Shown here piece by piece: positions 1-7,105 of a stretch of 22,653 nucleotides of DNA. The position numbers were made by a program, and so were the translations under genes. This DNA is from Actinomycetes bacterium (GTDB lineage: Bacteria; Actinomycetota; Actinomycetes; Actinomycetales; Micrococcaceae), in the NCBI GenBank assembly GCA_023426375.1, contig JAFAAV010000046.1, positions 1 through 22,653 of the forward strand, read 5' to 3'. Each line of letters opens with the position of its first letter. Position 1 is the first letter of the stretch. Below the pieces are notes generated by a model. It did no database searches and was not told the origin of the DNA. It saw only the letters and a list, made by a program, of their open reading frames with translations.

Positions 1-6
1 CTGCGG

Positions 7-12
7 TAGAGT
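7..12 (+). promoter_or_regulatory. Candidate -10 element for tRNA-Lys
   Basis: TAGAGT lies 37 bases before the mature tRNA-Lys, a normal distance for a stable-RNA promoter with a short leader. The -35 element would fall outside the window, so this rests on one hexamer only. The same hexamer occurs before the GT4 gene at 16093. Confidence 0.35.
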
Positions 13-49
13 AGCGGTGCTCCGTTTCCGGTTCGCCGTTGCGGGGCAC

Positions 50-122
50 GCGCCTTTAGCTCAGTTGGTAGAGCAGTGGACTTTTAATCCATGGGTCGTG
101 GGTTCGAGCCCCACAGGGCGCA
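50..122 (+). tRNA. tRNA-Lys, anticodon UUU
   Basis: The acceptor stem GCGCCTT (50-56) pairs with AGGGCGC (115-121). A T-arm GTGGG-TTCGAGC-CCCAC precedes it, and position 122 is the discriminator A. The anticodon loop CTTTTAA on the stem GTGGA/TCCAT gives anticodon TTT, which decodes AAA and AAG as lysine. The D-arm carries the usual TAGCTCAGTTGGTAGAGCA block. The following bases are CCT, so the CCA tail is not fully encoded and would be added or repaired after transcription. The gene stands alone with its own terminator directly behind. Confidence 0.97.
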
Positions 123-132
123 CCTCATGCAC

Positions 133-185
133 AAGGCCCGAACCTTGCGCCGTTGACGTCCAGCGGCCGGGGTTCGGGCCTTTGT
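133..185 (+). terminator. Terminator of tRNA-Lys
   Basis: The arms AAGGCCCGAACC (133-144) and GGTTCGGGCCTT (171-182) form a perfect 12-bp stem. The 26-base loop is itself GC-rich, and the stem is followed by TTTG. It lies just after the tRNA and before the convergent Sir2 gene. The loop is longer than usual for an intrinsic terminator. Bases 186-280 hold nothing else I can recognise. Confidence 0.7.
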
Positions 186-280
186 CGTGCGTGGCTCCGC
201 GACGGGCACGACGACGCCGCTCTCAACGTTTTGCGGGCCTCGCAGCTGCCGCTCGGATCACCTCTGGCTCAGGGTGACGT

Positions 281-1045
281 TCAACCCAATGCGGCCACCA
301 GCGCGGGCAAAGCCTGGCCGGCCGTGGCGCGCCAGACATGGTCCGCACTGGACGAAACCTCCGACGCTTGTGGATTGATTTCCACGACCGGGACGCCCCT
401 GGCCGCGGCAAGATCCGGGATGCCCGCCGCGGGGTACACCAGCCCGGAGGTGCCCACGACCAATACGAGATCGGCCTCCTGCGCCGCCTCGATCGATTCC
501 TGGAACGCCCGCTCCGGCAGGGCTTCGCCGAACCACACCACACCGGGGCGGATCAGCCCACCGCACTCTTCGCACACGGGTGGGTCGAGCTGGGCCACGG
601 GTTCCGTGACGGGCGGATAATCGACGCCCGCGGGCGTACCGCAGCGCGCGCAACGTAACGCGAAGAGATCGCCGTGGACGTGAGCGAGCACCGTTGCACC
701 AGCTCGTTCGTGAAGATCATCAACGTTCTGGGTGGAGATCTTCAGATCAACCCCCGGGCGAGCTTGCCACTGCGCAATCGCCAGGTGTCCGGGGTGTGGT
801 TCGGCACCGCGCACGAGAGACGCACGCCACGCGTACCAAGCCCAACACTGTGACGGGTCGTCCTCCCAGGCCTCCGGTGTCGCCAGCTCGGTGGGATCGA
901 AACGCTCCCACAGCCCGGTTTGGGCATCACGGAAAGTCGGAACACCGGATTCGGCGGACATTCCCGCGCCGGTCAGTACCGTTACGCGTCGTGCCGAACG
1001 GGCGAGTTCGAGGACCTCGGTGGGAATCTGCTCGGTGGAGGACAT
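281..1045 (-). CDS. Sir2-family NAD-dependent protein deacylase
   Basis: This is a 254-residue sirtuin, which removes acyl groups from protein lysines using NAD and releases nicotinamide. Visible hallmarks are the NAD-binding TGAGMSAESGVPTFRD (25-40), the STQNVDDLHERAG block (104-116) and catalytic His124 in HGD. Zinc is bound by two cysteine pairs (132/135 and 158/161), and there is a late VVGTS motif (197-201). Tyr71 and Arg74 form a YxxR pair, the signature of class III (CobB/SIRT5-type) enzymes that prefer succinyl or malonyl groups, so desuccinylase activity is likely. The length is normal for the family. The reading frame stays open upstream to 1216, but ATG at 1045 is where sirtuin homology begins, and an earlier start would run into the neighbouring gene. 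The ribosome site is weak (GAGAAG close to the start). It ends in TGA, facing tRNA-Lys. Confidence 0.93.
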   Translation of the reverse strand: MSSTEQIPTEVLELARSARRVTVLTGAGMSAESGVPTFRDAQTGLWERFDPTELATPEAWEDDPSQCWAWYAWRASLVRGAEPHPGHLAIAQWQARPGVDLKISTQNVDDLHERAGATVLAHVHGDLFALRCARCGTPAGVDYPPVTEPVAQLDPPVCEECGGLIRPGVVWFGEALPERAFQESIEAAQEADLVLVVGTSGLVYPAAGIPDLAAARGVPVVEINPQASEVSSSADHVWRATAGQALPALVAALG

Positions 1046-1127
1046 ACTTCTCAGGCTAGCGGGAGAGGAAATGCTCCCGCACGGGGCCAGGGCCAATGCG
1101 TCAGCCTCAGCGACAGATTCGAAAGCT

Positions 1128-1865
1128 CTACACCGGAGCGAATCGGCCGCCCCTGTCCGCGATCGCGGCATCCGCCAGCCGGGTAATGCGATACGTGAAG
1201 CGATAGGTGGAATCACGTCCGCTGCACACCGTGTTTTCCTCGCACGGGGACAGTTCCGTGGATTCGGTGAAGGTGTCGCCCACGCGTGGCATCACGGATT
1301 CCACGTCCTGGGTGGTGAAGCTCAGGGGTTTCCATCCGATGAAGTCGTCTCCGTCGCCATTGTCGGCGCAGTGGCGACCACTATGGCGAAGGCCCTGATG
1401 GGGCACGCAGAAGCTGGCGCCGTACGAACCCCAACCCACAGGGTCCTTTTCCCACAAGGTGACCTTGAACCCGAGACGGCCCGCAGGCTCGCCCGCGGTG
1501 CTGCACAGCGAATCCATGTTCAGGGTGGCAACTCCGGGTTGAACCCCCACAATGCAACTGGTCCGGGGATTGAAGGTGCGAGTTTCTCCGGTGTCCACAC
1601 CGTTGAATGCGTCCGAGACGCTCCACCCGGTGATGTCGACGGTCCGGACCATGACCTCGTCGCTGCCCAGGCTCGTGTAACCGGTCTCGTCCACGGCGGT
1701 GAAACTCACAGCCTCAATTTTGTATCGCGGTTCTTTCCACGCGGGACCGGGAACCACTGAACCGCCGGGCGGGGCGTGGACGGATGCGACCGCTGGTGTT
1801 GTCACGAGTGCGAAGGCGGACGCGAGGAGCGCTGCGGACAGGCCGAGACGCGATAGGGGTTTCAT
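1128..1865 (-). CDS. Secreted cysteine-containing protein of unknown function
   Basis: I do not recognise the family. The 245-residue product starts with a Sec signal peptide: a short basic N-terminus, a hydrophobic stretch, and likely cleavage after TTPAVASVHA near residue 27-31. The mature part of about 215 residues has no membrane segment. It carries six cysteines spread along the chain (in CIVG, LCST, FCVP, HCADN, PCEE and VCSG contexts), an even number that would allow three disulphides outside the cell. Many beta-prone Thr/Val/Tyr stretches suggest a beta-rich fold. The start at 1865 is supported by AGGGAA six bases upstream; the frame is open to 1952, but that extension would bury the signal peptide. 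It ends with TAG 82 bases before the Sir2 gene and may be cotranscribed with it. Confidence 0.72.
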   Translation of the reverse strand: MKPLSRLGLSAALLASAFALVTTPAVASVHAPPGGSVVPGPAWKEPRYKIEAVSFTAVDETGYTSLGSDEVMVRTVDITGWSVSDAFNGVDTGETRTFNPRTSCIVGVQPGVATLNMDSLCSTAGEPAGRLGFKVTLWEKDPVGWGSYGASFCVPHQGLRHSGRHCADNGDGDDFIGWKPLSFTTQDVESVMPRVGDTFTESTELSPCEENTVCSGRDSTYRFTYRITRLADAAIADRGGRFAPV

Positions 1866-1980
1866 TCTGAGTTCCCTGGAGATGGTCAGATCCAGGCCCT
1901 GCAGTGAGGCGCGATTCGCTTCCCCGATCAATGAGCACAGGAGTCCATCCACTGCCCATTTTCGCTCGTCAGCGGCTTAA

Positions 1981-2022
1981 AGTCAAGAAAAGCTTGACAA
2001 TCCGTAGACATGCTGATATGCG
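1981..2022 (+). promoter_or_regulatory. Promoter with an inverted repeat over the -35 box
   Basis: TTGACA (1994-1999) is followed after 17 bases by TATGCG (2017-2022), a perfect -35 with a weaker -10. The inverted repeat GTCAAG (1982-1987) / CTTGAC (1993-1998), with a five-base spacer, overlaps the -35 box and could be an operator. The other arm also gives TTGACT on the minus strand, pointing towards the secreted-protein gene, so the site may serve both divergent genes. Confidence 0.45.
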
Positions 2023-2089
2023 ACGTGCGTGCAGAGTGAGGGTGATAGCCCGACAATGCCTGACCGCTCCGGTGCACCATGATGGATGC

Positions 2090-3301
2090 ATGCCAACGTC
2101 CACAGCCTCGCCGCCACGCAGCATGTCGCAGCGCGTGAAGCAGAATGTGGCCCGGTTGGAATCTCCAGGCCGGATTCCAGGCATCGATCTCGCCCGGGGC
2201 TTGGCGGTCCTTGGCATGTATGTCGCCCATCTGACCCTGGTCACACCCCTGGAATGGTCCCGGCCGGAGACCTGGCTCGGGGTGGTCGAGGGCAGGTCCG
2301 CCATTCTCTTCGCGACCCTCGCGGGTGTGTCTTTGGGACTCGTTGGTGCTAGGTCGCGAACTCGAGCCGACGCCCTTGACGTCGCTCGGGCCCAACGCAG
2401 CTCCATCATGATCCGAGCGGTACTCATCTGGGCACTCGGGCTGCTTCTGCTCAGCCTCGACGTCCCGGTGTTCGTAGTGCTTCCCGCTTACGGCGTGCTC
2501 TTATTGATCGGGGCGTTCATGGTCTCGTGGTCCACGCGGGCGCTCGTCATCACTGCGGCGCTCACGGCCACTGTCGCACCATTCGTCGTGACGCTGATCG
2601 ACGGTGGAGGCCCGCCCGAAACTGGAAGTATCGCGGAGTTCGTCTCCGACGTGCTCGGGTGGAATTACCCCTTTTTGCTGTGGCTGGCGTTCGTGGCTGC
2701 CGGGATCCTTGCGGGGCGGTTGATCCGTAGCGGGCTCGGTTCCACGGTGCTGTTGCTCGGGGCCGGAGTGGCGCTCGCAGTGCTGGGTTACGCGCTGCTC
2801 GGCCCGGTCGGCAACCAGGTGGTTGATCGCTACGGTGCGGATTCGCCGGTCGGGTCGACAGTCTGGGCGCTGTCCGTTTTTCGAGACGACCCCCATTCGC
2901 ACGGGGTGGGGGAAGCGTTCGGCTCGGGCGGGTCCGCGCTCGCGGTTCTCGCGTTGTGCGTTCTCACGGGGACGACGGCGCTGCGCTGGTTCCTCTGGCC
3001 CGTGCGGGTCATCGGGTCCATGCCCTTGACGGCATACACCGCCCACCTTGTGGTGTGGGGAATCTGGATCATGGTCACCCCGGGAGTGGGGTCAGACATC
3101 CATCGGCTGCATGGATTCTTGGCGCTCGACCCGTTCTGGCCCATCACCCTGGGGGTAACTGCAGGCTGCATCGTGTGGGCATTGTTCTGGGGCAAGGGGC
3201 CTTTGGAGCAACTCGTCCATGTGCTGTCGACCGGCGCGACGGAATCGACCAGTCCGAAGAATCAGAATCAGCCGAAACGCGGCAAAGAACGCGAGTCATA
3301 G
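2090..3301 (+). CDS. Polytopic membrane protein, HGSNAT/DUF418-like acyltransferase family
   Basis: The product, about 403 residues, is an integral membrane protein with roughly ten hydrophobic helices. Its N-terminal block RIPGIDLARGLAVLGMYVAH is the hallmark of the heparan-alpha-glucosaminide N-acetyltransferase-like (DUF1624) and related DUF418 membrane families. Those proteins are thought to move acyl groups across the membrane onto extracytoplasmic sugars; the substrate here is unknown. The C-terminus PVRVIGSMPLTAYTAHLVVWG resembles the DUF418 end, followed by a short hydrophilic tail rich in Ser, Asn and Lys. The start is uncertain: the frame is open from 1904, ATG 2090 lies just before the conserved block, and ATG 2123 is also possible. 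None has a good ribosome site. Its TAG stop (3299-3301) overlaps the TGA of the convergent monooxygenase gene. Confidence 0.8.
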   Translation: MPTSTASPPRSMSQRVKQNVARLESPGRIPGIDLARGLAVLGMYVAHLTLVTPLEWSRPETWLGVVEGRSAILFATLAGVSLGLVGARSRTRADALDVARAQRSSIMIRAVLIWALGLLLLSLDVPVFVVLPAYGVLLLIGAFMVSWSTRALVITAALTATVAPFVVTLIDGGGPPETGSIAEFVSDVLGWNYPFLLWLAFVAAGILAGRLIRSGLGSTVLLLGAGVALAVLGYALLGPVGNQVVDRYGADSPVGSTVWALSVFRDDPHSHGVGEAFGSGGSALAVLALCVLTGTTALRWFLWPVRVIGSMPLTAYTAHLVVWGIWIMVTPGVGSDIHRLHGFLALDPFWPITLGVTAGCIVWALFWGKGPLEQLVHVLSTGATESTSPKNQNQPKRGKERES

Positions 3302-4273
3302 AGAGGCGATGGCCCGGGCCAACTTCTCATCGGAGGCGTACATCGCGGATTCATCGAACGTCGATGCCGTGCTCATGATTTCGTCCGCACCGGTCCGTTC
3401 GAGCATCTCGCTGACTTCGCTCAGCACACGGTCCTCAGTCCCCGCAATCGAGGAGGCCAAGGCCTGGGCCACGTAACGTTCTTGCCGTTCCGTGAGCTCG
3501 GTGGGGAGCGACGTCGTCGGGGCGAGCGGCGGGAAAGCCCCGGTGAGGCGGGACTGGGCCATGGCCCAGGCCTCGGGTACGGCAAATTCGCGTGCCTCGG
3601 CCGCGGAGTCGGCCACATACATCTCGGTGGACACGACCAGGTACGGCTCGGCCTGGTGAGTGCTCGGGTGGAATTCGGCACGGTACTCGTCGAAGGCTTC
3701 CGGACCGGCCCTGAGCAGGGGGCCACCGACCACGGCGGGCAGACCCAGCTGGGCCGCGATCTTGAGCCCGGAACCGGTACCCAACACGAAGAGCGGGATG
3801 TCGCCGGCGCTCGCAGGGCGAATCGTGATGTCTGCGGATCCGGCCAGGTAATCGCGAACGGATTGGATGTCCGCCGCGAAATCCCGCGGAGAAGCCTTCA
3901 TGGCCCCCAATGCTTCACGCACGGGTTTGGTGAATCCCAAGGAGCGACCGAGACCCAGGTCGAACCGCTCACCGTGCAGGGCCGTGAGCACGGAGAATTC
4001 CTCGGCGACCACGATCGGGCGGTGATTGGGCAGCATCACTCCGCCGGAACCCACCCGGATCGTGTTGGTGGCTGCGGCGACGGCTTGGGCCAGCAAAGCT
4101 GGCGTGCCCGAGGCGACCCCCGGAACCCCGTGGTGCTCGGACACCCAGAACCGCTGATACCCGGCTGCCTCTGCGCGCCGGGCGCGTTCCACGGTTTGAT
4201 GCAGCGCCGTGGAATCTGACTGTCCTTGGCGAGTACGGGACCGGTCGAGGAGTGAAAGTGGAATACCCATCAT
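3296..4273 (-). CDS. Luciferase-like flavin-dependent monooxygenase (MsnO8-type)
   Basis: This 325-residue protein belongs to the bacterial luciferase-like superfamily: TIM-barrel enzymes that use reduced flavin (FMN or F420) and often oxygen. Diagnostic stretches are WVSEHHG (43-49), RVGSGGVMLPNH (73-84), VVAEEF (88-93), and HGERFDLGLGRS (100-111). It also has an AEAREFAVPEAWAMAQSRLTG segment and the C-terminal DEIM...FDESA motif common in the single-component MsnO8-like subgroup. The substrate cannot be told from sequence. Two adjacent ATG codons (4273 and 4270) begin the frame and neither has a clear Shine-Dalgarno site, so translation may depend on the upstream pstS transcript. The gap to the pstS stop is 71 bases. 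Length is typical. It ends tail-to-tail with the acyltransferase-like gene. Confidence 0.88.
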   Translation of the reverse strand: MMGIPLSLLDRSRTRQGQSDSTALHQTVERARRAEAAGYQRFWVSEHHGVPGVASGTPALLAQAVAAATNTIRVGSGGVMLPNHRPIVVAEEFSVLTALHGERFDLGLGRSLGFTKPVREALGAMKASPRDFAADIQSVRDYLAGSADITIRPASAGDIPLFVLGTGSGLKIAAQLGLPAVVGGPLLRAGPEAFDEYRAEFHPSTHQAEPYLVVSTEMYVADSAAEAREFAVPEAWAMAQSRLTGAFPPLAPTTSLPTELTERQERYVAQALASSIAGTEDRVLSEVSEMLERTGADEIMSTASTFDESAMYASDEKLARAIASL

Positions 4274-4344
4274 TGACAGAACACGGCGGCGGTGACACTC
4301 ATTCCGGCGAGCCTGAAAGACCGGTCACAGGCTGCGGTCGACCC

Positions 4345-5478
4345 TCAGCGCAGCGTGATCGAGTCCAAAGCCTCCTGGGCCTCCTTGGTCAGGTTCTCCG
4401 GCAGGGGAGCGCTCTTGACCGAGTCCGCCGCCAGCTGTTGGCCCTCGGGGCTGACCACGTAATGCCCGAACGTCTTGATCAGTTCCAGAGTTTCGGGGTC
4501 ACTGTAGCTCGTGCAGAACACGTGGTAGGAGGCCAGCACCACGGGGTAGGCACCTTGGGCGTCCGGGGTACGGTCGATGTCCAAGGCGATGTCGTGTTCG
4601 CCGGTTCCTTCGACTCGGGACGAGACTCCAACCGCCGTGGCGGCGGTTTCCGCGGTCACCGGCACGTATTCATCGCCCACCTTGACCCTTGCCTTGCCCA
4701 GGGAGTCCCCGACCAGTGAATCGTCAGCGTAGGTAATGGCGCCCTCGGTCTGGTTCGTCACGGTCACCACTCCGTTATTGCCCTGCGCGCGCTCGCTGGG
4801 CAGTGAGTTGGGCCAGCCGCCGTCGTGCTCGTCGGTCCAGATCTCCGGGGTGGTGGCCTCGAGATACTGGGTGAAGTTCTCCGTGGTGCCGGAGTCATCC
4901 GCGCGGGCCACGGGGGTGATCACGCTGTCCGGGAGGTCCACGTCCGGGTTCTGATCGGCGATAGCCGGATCGTTCCACTGAGTGATCTCATGACGGAAGA
5001 TCTTGGCGATCGTGGGTGCGTCCAAGTTCAGCTCATCGATGCCCGGGAGGTTGAAGGCCACGCTGATGGGGGAGATGTACACGGGAATGTTGATGGCACC
5101 ACCCGGGCCGCAGGCTTCTTGGACGTCCGCCTGCTCCTCATCGTCCAAGTAAGCATCCGAGCCCGCGAAATCCGTGCCGCCGCCCACGAGCGCAGAGCGA
5201 CCGGCGCCGGAGCCCGCCGAGAGGTACTGCACATTGGCGTTGGGGTACTTGGACTCGAAGCCTGTGCGCCAGGTCTGCATGGCCGCGTTCTGAGCGGATG
5301 AGCCGATTCCCGTGAGGATCCCGGAGAGTGAGGTGTCGCCTTGCTCCGCGGCCTTGCGCTGCTCGTCACCCAGTGGGTAGTCGGAGCCGCAACCGGTCAG
5401 GAGAATGCCCGCAGCGAGCGCCAGGGCACCGTATTTCACGGAGCTCTTGGTTGTGCGAGGGGCAGGGATTCGACGCAT
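4345..5478 (-). CDS. pstS: Phosphate ABC transporter substrate-binding lipoprotein PstS
   Basis: The 377-residue product captures inorganic phosphate outside the cell and hands it to the PstCAB permease. A lipoprotein signal ends in the lipobox LLTGC, placing the lipid-bearing Cys at residue 30. Phosphate-contact motifs are present: SAGSGAGR (87-94), FAGSD (104-108), and ARADDSGTTENF (191-202). I chose the start at 5478 because GGAG lies six bases before it; ATG 5484 would have that site directly abutting. The frame is open to 5544. Notably, no pstC, pstA, pstB or phoU follows: the next gene is a flavin monooxygenase. So this is either an orphan copy or the permease genes lie elsewhere. It is divergent from aqpZ across 178 bases holding a GTTCAC palindrome. 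Confidence 0.95.
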   Translation of the reverse strand: MRRIPAPRTTKSSVKYGALALAAGILLTGCGSDYPLGDEQRKAAEQGDTSLSGILTGIGSSAQNAAMQTWRTGFESKYPNANVQYLSAGSGAGRSALVGGGTDFAGSDAYLDDEEQADVQEACGPGGAINIPVYISPISVAFNLPGIDELNLDAPTIAKIFRHEITQWNDPAIADQNPDVDLPDSVITPVARADDSGTTENFTQYLEATTPEIWTDEHDGGWPNSLPSERAQGNNGVVTVTNQTEGAITYADDSLVGDSLGKARVKVGDEYVPVTAETAATAVGVSSRVEGTGEHDIALDIDRTPDAQGAYPVVLASYHVFCTSYSDPETLELIKTFGHYVVSPEGQQLAADSVKSAPLPENLTKEAQEALDSITLR

Positions 5479-5566
5479 GTTCATCTCCAGGACATGTTGA
5501 GGGCAGATGTCCATGGTAAACGCGCATCCTCCCAGGTGGCGCATCTCAGAATGCGGCGCACATCAC

Positions 5567-5584
5567 CGTTCACACTAGTGAACG
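5567..5584. promoter_or_regulatory. Palindromic candidate operator between pstS and aqpZ
   Basis: The perfect inverted repeat CGTTCAC-ACTA-GTGAACG overlaps the -35 box of the aqpZ promoter. GTTCAC is also the core of the PHO boxes bound by PhoP in Streptomyces, though those are direct rather than inverted repeats. A dimeric repressor or response regulator could act on both divergent genes here. The repeat is seen directly; binding is inference. Confidence 0.45.
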
Positions 5585-5597
5585 CCTGGGATAGGAT
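5569..5597 (+). promoter_or_regulatory. Promoter of aqpZ
   Basis: TTCACA (5569-5574) and TAGGAT (5592-5597) are separated by exactly 17 bases, a good match to a vegetative actinobacterial promoter. Transcription would begin near 5604, leaving a leader of about 50 bases before the aqpZ start. Confidence 0.6.
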
Positions 5598-5656
5598 TCC
5601 CCTGCACGATCAATGCGGATTTCCCGCGACTTCCTCTCTCACCTCAAGGTTTTCTC

Positions 5657-6448
5657 ATGCCTACTGCTTCCATGCCATCTCGTTTGGCTGCCGAGTTCCT
5701 CGGTACTTTTGTCCTCGTTCTGGGCGGTTGCGGTGCTGCCGTTCTGGCGGCGTACGTCCCGCACGCAGAGAACTCCAACATCAACATGGGCATCGGCTTT
5801 GTCGGTGTCGCTCTGGCCTTCGGCCTGACCGTCCTGTGCATGGCCTACGCGGTGGGTCACATCTCCGGCGGTCACTTCAACCCCGCAGTGACGGTTGGCG
5901 CGTGGCTGGCCGGCCGCGTCGAGGCCGCCGCTGTGCTGCCCTACATTCTGATCCAGATCGTCGGCGCCTCCGCAGCCGGCGGCGTGCTGTACCTGATTGC
6001 CTCGGGCAAGTCCGGGTTCGACGCCGCCGCGTCCGGTTTCGCAACCAACGGTTACGGTGAGCTCTCCCCGGGTGGCTACTCCCTGCTGGCCGTTCTGGTC
6101 ACCGAAGTTGTGCTGACCGCCATCTTCCTGTTCATCATCCTGGGCTCGACCGACCGTCGCGCACCGGTGGGCATGGCTCCGATCGCCATCGGCCTGGGCC
6201 TGACCCTGATCCACCTGGTGAGCATCCCCGTGTCCAACACCTCCGTGAACCCGGCACGCTCGCTCGGCGTTGCATGGTTCGCCGGCTCCGACGCTCTCGG
6301 CCAGGTGTGGCTGTTCATCGTGGCTCCCGTGGTGGGCGCTGCCATCGCAGGTCTGGCTTATAAGTTGCTGTTCCCGAACCACGAGGACGAGCTGCTCGAG
6401 GACATGGCCGACAGCCAGGACGTGCGTAACGCGCGCGAAGCTCGCTGA
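5657..6448 (+). CDS. aqpZ: Aquaporin Z-type water channel
   Basis: This 263-residue member of the MIP family forms a tetrameric membrane channel with six helices plus two half-helices. The two NPA signatures sit at 75-77 (GGHFNPAVT) and 198-200 (NTSVNPARS). His186 in the fifth helix and Arg201 after the second NPA fit the narrow, water-selective filter of AqpZ rather than the wider glycerol facilitators; the residue following NPA is Arg, as expected. The acidic C-terminal tail (HEDELLEDMADSQD) is cytoplasmic. AAGG lies eight bases before ATG 5657; a second ATG at 5672 is possible. The gene stands alone, with its own promoter and a strong terminator 45 bases after TGA. Confidence 0.95.
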   Translation: MPTASMPSRLAAEFLGTFVLVLGGCGAAVLAAYVPHAENSNINMGIGFVGVALAFGLTVLCMAYAVGHISGGHFNPAVTVGAWLAGRVEAAAVLPYILIQIVGASAAGGVLYLIASGKSGFDAAASGFATNGYGELSPGGYSLLAVLVTEVVLTAIFLFIILGSTDRRAPVGMAPIAIGLGLTLIHLVSIPVSNTSVNPARSLGVAWFAGSDALGQVWLFIVAPVVGAAIAGLAYKLLFPNHEDELLEDMADSQDVRNAREAR

Positions 6449-6492
6449 CGTCAGCCCAGCGCCGTCGTTCGCCCGGTGCTGTGACAGCTGAC

Positions 6493-6535
6493 AAAGACTG
6501 TGGCCCCACCGATCGGTGGGGCCACAGTCTTTTTT
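6493..6535 (+). terminator. Strong intrinsic terminator of aqpZ
   Basis: A perfect 40-base palindrome (arms 6493-6512 and 6513-6532) contains the GC-rich core CTGTGGCCCCACC and runs into six T. It separates aqpZ from the convergent minus-strand membrane-protein gene. The three A at the other side are too few for efficient termination in the reverse direction, though the stem could still pause it. Confidence 0.95.
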
Positions 6536-6566
6536 GGGTGCTCAGGTACTGGAATGCCTTGACTGA

Positions 6567-6995
6567 TCAGGCGATACGAGGACTGCCGGGTCGATCCTGG
6601 GGGTCGTCATCCTCCGCAGTTGCCGGGCCCCGGCGCGATGAGGGGTTGGTGCGCCTGCTGTGCGGACCGCGCAGGACTGAGTACACGATCAAGGCCAGTC
6701 CAACCAAGCCCACCAGGGCATGGATCCCGTAGTGCTGGTCCGAGAACCACAAGATGTTGTCGTTGACCGTCACGGCCGGTAAGAAACCCGCGACTCCAAC
6801 CAGAAGGCACAGGAGACCGACAATCAGCACCACCAGCTGCAGGGGAGATCGCCCTCGAGGGCTCCGCTTATGTGACCCGTGGTGTTCGAGCTCTGCTTCC
6901 ATCGGATTGCTCCACCCGGCCGATTCGGCACGGCTGGGAGTGGCGGGACGGTCGGTGTGGTCAGGGTGTCCGGGGGCGGGAGTTGGGCTGCTCAT
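6567..6995 (-). CDS. Small two-helix membrane protein, unknown function
   Basis: The product has 142 residues and I do not recognise it with confidence. The first 60 or so residues are hydrophilic and Pro/His-rich. Two hydrophobic helices follow: LQLVVLIVGLLCLLVGVAGF, and a second starting GIHALVGLVGLALIVYSVL. A basic, proline-rich cytoplasmic tail with RGP and DDDP stretches completes it. The layout recalls small actinobacterial membrane proteins of the DUF4383 sort, which I offer only as a possibility. The start at 6995 is well supported by GAGGA six bases upstream; the frame is open to 7109 but lacks such a site. It lies 110 bases after the BenE gene on the same strand. Confidence 0.7.
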   Translation of the reverse strand: MSSPTPAPGHPDHTDRPATPSRAESAGWSNPMEAELEHHGSHKRSPRGRSPLQLVVLIVGLLCLLVGVAGFLPAVTVNDNILWFSDQHYGIHALVGLVGLALIVYSVLRGPHSRRTNPSSRRGPATAEDDDPQDRPGSPRIA

Positions 6996-7045
6996 GATCA
7001 GTCCTCGGAATCTGGTCGGGTGCCACGACTCGGTGCGAGTCGACA

Positions 7046-7077
7046 CACCGCGCTGTGTCTGGTTCCCCAGCGCGGTG
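7046..7077 (-). terminator. Hairpin behind benE, possible weak terminator
   Basis: CACCGCGCTG (7046-7055) and CAGCGCGGTG (7068-7077) form a perfect 10-bp stem with a 12-base loop, just downstream of the BenE stop codon. No T-run follows on the minus strand, so it may only pause polymerase or protect the messenger end. Confidence 0.45.
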
Positions 7078-7105
7078 GGGACATCAAGGCTAGTTGGTCG
7101 CCTGA

